From contig NZ_QKZO01000008.1 of assembly GCF_003254295.1 (NCBI RefSeq), positions 1 through 64,000 of the forward strand: a DNA stretch of 64,000 bases, read 5' to 3'. Position numbers and translations under genes: made by a program. The notes below the pieces were generated by a model. It searched no databases. It was not told where the DNA came from and was given only the letters and a program-made list of their open reading frames with translations. Below are positions 58,644 through 64,000 of the stretch, piece by piece; the stretch's first letter is position 1, and each line of letters starts with the position of its first letter. The stretch comes from Rhodobacter capsulatus (GTDB lineage Bacteria; Pseudomonadota; Alphaproteobacteria; Rhodobacterales; Rhodobacteraceae).

Positions 58644-59606
58644 ATGACGCTTGATACACAACGCACCGACATCCCTGAGGAGAAAGGGTTTTCCCTGGTT
58701 CCGGTGCTGGCGGCGCTGACCCGGGCGCGGGCCGAGTGGCGGGCGGCGCATCACCGCGCCACCACCGCCTCGGGCGGGCGGGCATTGCCCGCGCCCGAGG
58801 CGGTGGAGCGGATCGTCGCCGGGCTGCGCGGGGCGCTGTTTCCGATGCGGCTCGGGCCGTCGGATCTGCGGCAGGAAAGCGAACAGCTTTACGTCGGCCA
58901 TACGCTCGACGTCGTTCTGCGCGATCTGGTGGAACAGGTGGTTCTGGAACTGGGCGGACGGCCGAACACCGCCGATCCGGCGCAGCGGGCGGAAATCCGG
59001 GCGCGGGCGCATGCGCTTGTGCGCGCCTTCGCGCAATATCTGCCGACGATCCGCATCCAGCTTGACCGGGACGTTCTGGCCGCTCACGGCGCCGATCCGG
59101 CGGCGCGCAGCGTCGACGAGGTGCTGCTCTGCTACCCGGGTCTGGCCGCGATGATCCACCATCGCATCGCCCATCAGCTTTATCGTCTGGGCGCGCCGCT
59201 GATCGCGCGGATGATCTCGGAGGCGGCGCATCGGGCGACGGGGATCGACATCCACCCCGGCGCGACGATCGGCGAGGGCTTCTTCATCGATCACGGCACC
59301 GGCGTGGTGATCGGCGAAACCACGGTGATCGGCAATGGCGTGCGGCTGTTTCAGGCGGTCACGCTGGGGGCGAATAGCTTTCCCGCCGATGCGCCGGGCC
59401 GCGCGCTCAGGGGGCAGCCGCGCCATCCGATCGTCGAGGATGACGTGGTGATCCATGCCGGCGCGACCGTGCTGGGCCGGGTCACGCTGGGTCGGGGCGC
59501 CGTCATCGGCGGCAATGTCTGGCTGACCGAAAGCGTGGCCCCGGGCGCGTATGTGACCCAGGCGCAGCTGACGCAAGGAACCCGGCCGGGCCCCGCAACC
59601 GACTGA
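58644..59606 (+). CDS. Serine O-acetyltransferase (EpsC/CysE type)
   Basis: A 320-residue protein with an N-terminal helical domain (residues about 1-190) and a C-terminal left-handed beta-helix (GIDIHPGATIGEGFFIDHGT, then GVVIGETTVIGNGVRLFQAV). His and Asp of the active site are in IHPGA and FIDHG. It makes O-acetylserine for cysteine synthesis. AAGGAGGCAGC supports the ATG at 58644; an upstream in-frame ATG reads through remnant sequence. EpsC-type enzymes of this length are typical companions of family 2A encapsulin operons, and an encapsulin remnant follows directly. Confidence 0.92.
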   Translation: MTLDTQRTDIPEEKGFSLVPVLAALTRARAEWRAAHHRATTASGGRALPAPEAVERIVAGLRGALFPMRLGPSDLRQESEQLYVGHTLDVVLRDLVEQVVLELGGRPNTADPAQRAEIRARAHALVRAFAQYLPTIRIQLDRDVLAAHGADPAARSVDEVLLCYPGLAAMIHHRIAHQLYRLGAPLIARMISEAAHRATGIDIHPGATIGEGFFIDHGTGVVIGETTVIGNGVRLFQAVTLGANSFPADAPGRALRGQPRHPIVEDDVVIHAGATVLGRVTLGRGAVIGGNVWLTESVAPGAYVTQAQLTQGTRPGPATD

Positions 59607-59683
59607 CACGGAACCATTTCCAACCTGCCCGCCCGGCGGTCCGGCCGCGGGACGGCCTTCCGCACCCGGGAAGGCGAGAGAGA

Positions 59684-59880
59684 ATGACCGAACCGCGTCA
59701 ACTGGCGCCGGGCGACAGGGCCGCCCGCCAGCTTGCCAATGCCGCGACGCGGCCGTGCTGCCCACGACCTTCGTCGATTATCACGCGGCGACGCGGGACT
59801 ATGTCCTCAACGCGGCTTCGACCGTGCGCGGTGTCCGCACGCGGGTTTCCGGCCTTTATGCCTCGCCCGTCGATCAGGTG
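59684..59880 (+). pseudogene. Family 2A encapsulin (SrpI-like) shell protein, deleted remnant
   Basis: Two segments of a family 2A encapsulin are joined out of frame. Segment 1 is MTEPRQLAPGDRAARQLANA (59684-59754). Segment 2 is VLPTTFVDYHAATRDYVLNA followed by STVRGVRTRVSGLYASPVDQ (59755-59880), which in complete shells lies about 70 residues further on and is followed by some 180 more. No ORF joins them and the rest of the shell is missing. The assignment comes from recalled family sequence features and from the preceding serine acetyltransferase; an alignment would confirm it. Confidence 0.65.
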
Positions 59881-59936
59881 GCCTGTTCGAAGGGCCGCGG
59901 GGGAAGAAAATCGCGCCACGGCGGCAAATCCGCGTT

Positions 59937-59969
59937 CTGGACTCAAGGCTTTGGCGAAACTGGACCTAA
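59937..59969 (+). promoter_or_regulatory. TauR-type direct repeats upstream of tpa
   Basis: CTGGACTCAA (59937-59946) and CTGGACCTAA (59960-59969), spaced 23 bases start to start. TauR of R. capsulatus is known to need CTGGAC-type direct repeats in the tpa promoter. Confidence 0.75.
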
Positions 59970-60026
59970 TCGGGCCGGGCTGCCGCTGGCATGGTCGGGC
60001 CATCCCACTTTCAGCCAGAGGCCCAA

Positions 60027-61406
60027 ATGCACGCCGCCCCGATTCCGCAAGATGCCGCCCCGATCATCGCCGCTGATCGCGCCCATGTCTGGCACCACCT
60101 CAGCCAGCACAAAGCCTATGAAACCACCGACCCTCGGGTGTTTGTCGAGGGCCGCGGGATGCGGCTGTGGGATGCGACCGGGCGCGAGTTTCTGGACGCC
60201 ACCTCGGGCGGGGTCTGGACGGTGAACCTCGGCTATGGCCGCAAGGATGTGGTCGAGGCGGTCGCGGCGCAGCTTCTGGCGCTGCCCTATTATGCGGGGG
60301 CGGCGGGCACCGTGCCCGGGGCGCGCTATGCCGAGGCGCTGATCGCGAAGATGCCGGGGCTGAGCCGCGTCTATTATTCCAACTCGGGCTCCGAGGCGAA
60401 CGAGAAGGTCTACAAGATGGTGCGGCAGATCTCGCATCGCCATCACCGCGGCCGGAAGGGGAAAATCCTTTTCCGCGAAAGGGATTACCACGGCACCACC
60501 ATTGCCGCGCTCGCCACTTCGGGGCAGGCGCAGCGGGCCGCGCACTACGGGCCTTTCCCGGAGGGTTTCGTGAGCGTGCCGCATTGCCTGGAATACCGGG
60601 CGCAATGGGATGTCGCCAATTATGGCGAGCGCGCCGCCGATGCGATCGAGGAGGTGATCCTGCGCGAGGGGCCCGACAGCATCGGTTGCCTCGTGCTCGA
60701 GCCGATCACCGCGGGCGGGGGTGTGATCGTGCCGCCCGCGGGCTATTGGGAAAAGGTGAGCCACATCTGCCGCAAATACGACATCTTGCTGCATCTTGAC
60801 GAGGTCGTTTGCGGCCTCGGCCGCACCGGGGCCTGGTTCGGCTATCAGCACTATGGCATTCAGCCCGATTTCGTCACCATGGCGAAGGGCGTGGCGGCCG
60901 GTTACGCGGCGATTTCCTGCACCGTGACGACCGAGGCGGTCTTTGATCTGTTCAAGGACGACCCCGCCGATCCGCTGTGCCATTTCCGCGACATTTCCAC
61001 CTTTGGCGGCTGCACGGCGGGGCCTGCGGCGGCGCTCGAAACCCTGCGGATCATCGAGGAGGAGGGGCTTTTGGAGAACACCGCCCGGATGGGCGCGCGG
61101 CTGCTTGCGAACCTGCAAGACCTTGCCGAACGGCATGCGGTGATTGGCGACGTGCGCGGCAAGGGCTTGTTTTGCGGGGCCGAACTGGTGGCGGACCGGC
61201 GCACGAAAGAGCCGCTCTCCGAGGCGAAGGTGCAGGCGGTCGTGGCCGATTGCGCCGCGCAGGGCGTGCTGATCGGCGCCACCAACCGCTCGGTGCCGGG
61301 GCTGAACACCACGCTTTGCCTTGCCCCCGCGCTGATCGCCTCGGAACCCGAGATCGACCGCATCACCGAGACGATCGACGCCGCCCTGAGCCGTCTCGCC
61401 GCTTGA
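60027..61406 (+). CDS. tpa: Taurine:pyruvate aminotransferase
   Basis: A 459-residue class III PLP aminotransferase with SNSGSEANEKVYKMVRQISH, the Asp of LLHLDEVVCGLGRTGAWFGY and the PLP Lys in TMAKGVAAGYA. It converts taurine and pyruvate to sulfoacetaldehyde and alanine, the first step of taurine dissimilation. The start at 60027 follows CAGAGGCCCAA; an upstream ATG lies near the operator. It is upstream of tauR with a 51-base gap. The next enzyme of the pathway (Xsc) is only a remnant at 62997. Confidence 0.88.
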   Translation: MHAAPIPQDAAPIIAADRAHVWHHLSQHKAYETTDPRVFVEGRGMRLWDATGREFLDATSGGVWTVNLGYGRKDVVEAVAAQLLALPYYAGAAGTVPGARYAEALIAKMPGLSRVYYSNSGSEANEKVYKMVRQISHRHHRGRKGKILFRERDYHGTTIAALATSGQAQRAAHYGPFPEGFVSVPHCLEYRAQWDVANYGERAADAIEEVILREGPDSIGCLVLEPITAGGGVIVPPAGYWEKVSHICRKYDILLHLDEVVCGLGRTGAWFGYQHYGIQPDFVTMAKGVAAGYAAISCTVTTEAVFDLFKDDPADPLCHFRDISTFGGCTAGPAAALETLRIIEEEGLLENTARMGARLLANLQDLAERHAVIGDVRGKGLFCGAELVADRRTKEPLSEAKVQAVVADCAAQGVLIGATNRSVPGLNTTLCLAPALIASEPEIDRITETIDAALSRLAA

Positions 61407-61414
61407 CAGCGGCG

Positions 61415-61439
61415 CTGGACCTATCCCTGATGGGTCCAG
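61415..61439 (+). promoter_or_regulatory. TauR-type inverted pair upstream of tauR
   Basis: CTGGACCTAT (61415) and the inverted ATGGGTCCAG (61430-61439) form a palindrome just before the tauR start, suggesting autoregulation. Confidence 0.6.
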
Positions 61440-61457
61440 AACAGCGGTGGGGCGCAG

Positions 61458-62912
61458 ATGGCCATTGCGGTCGAAAGCTTCTTTCTGGCGCCGGGCGGGC
61501 AGGGATCGCTGCAACACCGCCTGCGCCAGATGGTGACGGAAGGGATCCTCTCCGGCCGGTTTCGTCCGGGCGACCGGATGCCCTCGACCCGGGCGCTGGC
61601 GGCGCATCTGGGCGTCGCGCGGATCACCGTGACGCTGGCCTATGCCGATCTCGTGGCCTCGGATTACCTGCTGGCACGGGGGCGCTCGGGGACGTTCGTG
61701 TCGTCTGCGGCCCCCGATGCGCGCCGTGCCGAGCCCTTGATCCAGCACGGGCCGAGCGCCGACTGGGCGCGGCTTTTGCATCCGCGCGCACAGGGCCTGC
61801 CGCGCCCGGACCGGCCGCGCGACTGGTCGGTCTATCGCTATCCCTTCATCTACGGGCAGACCGATCCCGCGCTTTTCGACCATCAGAACTGGCGCGCCTG
61901 TGCGCTGCAAGCCCTTGGCCGGCGTGAGTTTCACAGGCTTTCGGCGGATTGCTACGACGAAGACGATCCGCTGCTTGTCGAATACATCCTGCGCCACATC
62001 CTGCCCCGTCGCGGCATCGCCGCCGTGCCCTCCGAGGTGCTGATCACCATGGGGGCGCAAAACGGGCTTTGGCTCGCGGCGCAGGTTTTGCTCGGGCCGG
62101 GCGAACGCGCAGTGATGGAAAACCCGGGCTATCCGGGCACGCGCGCGGTGCTGGGCACGACCGGGGCCGAGGTGCTCTCGGTCGATGTCGATGACCGGGG
62201 GCTGGCGCCCGAGCATCTGCCCGCGCGGCTCAAGCTGGTGGTCACCACCGCCAGCCATCATTGCCCGACCAATGCCACTCTGCCGGTCGAGCGGCGACTG
62301 GCGCTGCTGGCGGCGGCCGAGACGGGGGATTTCCTGATCCTCGAGGATGATTACGAATTCGAGATGTCCTTTCTGCACTCGGCCGCGCCCTCGCTGAAAT
62401 CGCTCGATGCGGGCGGGCGCGTCGTGCATCTGGGCTCATTCTCGAAATCGCTGTTTCCGGGGCTGCGGCTGGGCTATCTCGTCGCGCCCGCGCCTTTCGT
62501 TGCGGCGGTGCGGGCGCTGCGCGCCACCGTGCTGCGCCATCCGCCGGGGCAACTGCAACGCACGCTGGCGCTTTTCCTGTCGCTTGGCCATTACGATACG
62601 CTGGTGGCGCGGATGAAAGCGTCGTTCCGCACCCGCCGCGAGGTGATGGCGAAAGCCATCGAAGACAACGGGTTGCAGGTGGCGGGGCAGGGCGGGTTCG
62701 GGGGCTCCTCGTTCTGGATGCAGGCGCCCGGGACGGTCGATACCGAGGATCTGGCGCTGCGCCTGCGCGCCGAGGGGGTGCTGATCGAACCGGGCCGGGT
62801 GTTCTTCGATCCGGCGCGCGCGCAGCGCAATTTCTATCGCCTCGCCTATTCCTCGATCGGCCCCGCCGCGATCCCCGAGGGCATCGCCCGCATTGCAAGG
62901 GCGCTGCGCTGA
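61458..62912 (+). CDS. tauR: MocR/GntR family regulator of taurine use
   Basis: A 484-residue regulator with an N-terminal GntR winged helix (FRPGDRMPSTRALAAHLGVA, then RITVTLAYADLVASDYLLAR) and a C-terminal aminotransferase-like domain (residues about 110-480; GAQNGLWLAAQVLLGPG, with FSKSLFPGLRLGY for PLP). This is the architecture of TauR, which activates tpa and xsc with taurine in R. capsulatus. The gene lies between tpa and the xsc remnant. Confidence 0.9.
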   Translation: MAIAVESFFLAPGGQGSLQHRLRQMVTEGILSGRFRPGDRMPSTRALAAHLGVARITVTLAYADLVASDYLLARGRSGTFVSSAAPDARRAEPLIQHGPSADWARLLHPRAQGLPRPDRPRDWSVYRYPFIYGQTDPALFDHQNWRACALQALGRREFHRLSADCYDEDDPLLVEYILRHILPRRGIAAVPSEVLITMGAQNGLWLAAQVLLGPGERAVMENPGYPGTRAVLGTTGAEVLSVDVDDRGLAPEHLPARLKLVVTTASHHCPTNATLPVERRLALLAAAETGDFLILEDDYEFEMSFLHSAAPSLKSLDAGGRVVHLGSFSKSLFPGLRLGYLVAPAPFVAAVRALRATVLRHPPGQLQRTLALFLSLGHYDTLVARMKASFRTRREVMAKAIEDNGLQVAGQGGFGGSSFWMQAPGTVDTEDLALRLRAEGVLIEPGRVFFDPARAQRNFYRLAYSSIGPAAIPEGIARIARALR

Positions 62913-62913
62913 T

Positions 62914-62946
62914 CTGGCCCCATCCGAACGCGCGAACTGGACCCAA
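62914..62946 (+). promoter_or_regulatory. TauR-type direct repeats upstream of the xsc remnant
   Basis: CTGGCCCCAT (62914-62923) and CTGGACCCAA (62937-62946), again 23 bases start to start, as at tpa. The operator has outlived the gene it served. Confidence 0.65.
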
Positions 62947-62996
62947 GACTTCGCGCCGTTCCGGGGGGCACGGGCCGAAAAGCTCAGGAGAGACCG

Positions 62997-63512
<516 letters not shown>

Positions 63513-64000
63513 TCAGTGCAGCCGGGTCCGGCCCGGGGCCATGCGGGTGCTGGCAGATCGGGCGCGGCCGTGCCGCTCTGCCAGCCTGCGGGTCTGATGG
63601 GCGACGGCGCCGATCTGCTCGGCCAGCGCGCCGATCCCCTCGGGGCTCCAGCCGCCGGTGGTCAGGGCAAGCAGGCTCTCGCGGCGCAGATCGCCCGGTT
63701 GCATCACCAGCAGATAGGCGAATTCAAGCGCCACCGAGAGCCGCTCGCCCACCCGCGCGCAAAGCGCGGGCGGGATCCGCCAGGGCGGGCCGTCAAGATC
63801 CTCGGCGCAGGCCGGACCCCGCGGGAAGCGGCCATAGGGGCCGGGCCGCGCCGCCGAGGCCGCCTCGGCGCCGATCAGCGCCGCCAGAGCGGCATTGGTC
63901 TGGCGCAGCAGGGTGAAGAAGGGGGCGGGCTGGCCCTCGGCAAGCAGCAGCCGTTCGACGAAGGCAAGCACCGTGCGACGTTCCAGTTTCGACAGCGCTG
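63513..64000 (-). CDS. Unknown protein, C-terminal part (start outside window)
   Basis: A frame open to the right edge (first visible residues LSKLERRTVLAFVERLLLAE). The helical text LLRQTNAALAALIGAEAASA and the later WSPEGIGALAEQIGAVAHQT suggest an all-helical enzyme or AhpD-like domain, but I cannot name it. The last 20 residues are Arg-rich and may come from the deletion that also removed the start of the neighbouring sulfhydrylase gene. Confidence 0.5.
   Translation of the reverse strand, partial: ALSKLERRTVLAFVERLLLAEGQPAPFFTLLRQTNAALAALIGAEAASAARPGPYGRFPRGPACAEDLDGPPWRIPPALCARVGERLSVALEFAYLLVMQPGDLRRESLLALTTGGWSPEGIGALAEQIGAVAHQTRRLAERHGRARSASTRMAPGRTRLH

Overview
The window is GC-rich DNA with dense, tightly coupled operons and alphaproteobacterial gene content. 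It looks like a chromosomal segment of a Rhodobacter-type bacterium, close to R. capsulatus, in which a taurine cluster of the order tpa-tauR-xsc is known. This assignment is inference from gene content; no rRNA or tRNA was found.

Layout. (1) 1-2690: the right end of a mobile element with a large serine recombinase, followed by a gene remnant. (2) 2763-26530: a region packed with small stress-type proteins: two DUF1269 proteins, DUF3309, DUF1523, a PRC-barrel protein, a BON protein, CsbD, a cold-shock protein, a P-type ATPase, a DevBCA-like ABC exporter, an ECF sigma factor, a PAS/LuxR regulator, a Crp/Fnr regulator and several short unknown proteins, many of them paralogous. (3) 26840-34036: an oligopeptide ABC importer in one operon with a proline iminopeptidase and a cytoplasmic serine hydrolase, divergent from a LysR regulator. 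(4) 35054-40731: a polyamine-type ABC importer and a short-chain dehydrogenase, divergent from a LuxR-type regulator. (5) 40757-47721: a surface-glycan cluster with a glycosyltransferase, two sulfotransferase-like proteins, a methyltransferase, WbqC, an acyltransferase and a DegT aminotransferase. (6) 47745-55678: a complete kdp potassium system in the order small ORF-kdpF-A-B-C-D-E. (7) 55834-64000: a YigZ-like protein, an aldo/keto reductase, then a sulfur-metabolism zone. There serine acetyltransferase, tpa and tauR are intact, but a molybdopterin oxidoreductase, a family 2A encapsulin shell gene, xsc and an O-acetylhomoserine sulfhydrylase are internally deleted remnants.

The main observation is in region 2. 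Fourteen interrupted palindromes (consensus about YTRAY-N4-RTCAR, related to FNR/NNR boxes) each lie 22 or 23 bases upstream of a TAGRNT-like -10 hexamer. Together they serve fifteen predicted promoters on both strands. The box centre falls near -41.5, the class II activator position. One box sits between the Crp/Fnr gene at 25394-26125 and its divergent neighbour, so that regulator is the natural candidate for control of the whole region. I found no such box/-10 pair in the upstream regions I examined outside about 3.5-26.3 kb, but this was reading by eye, not a full scan.

All calls come from reading the sequence and translations. No database search, promoter mapping or alignment was run.
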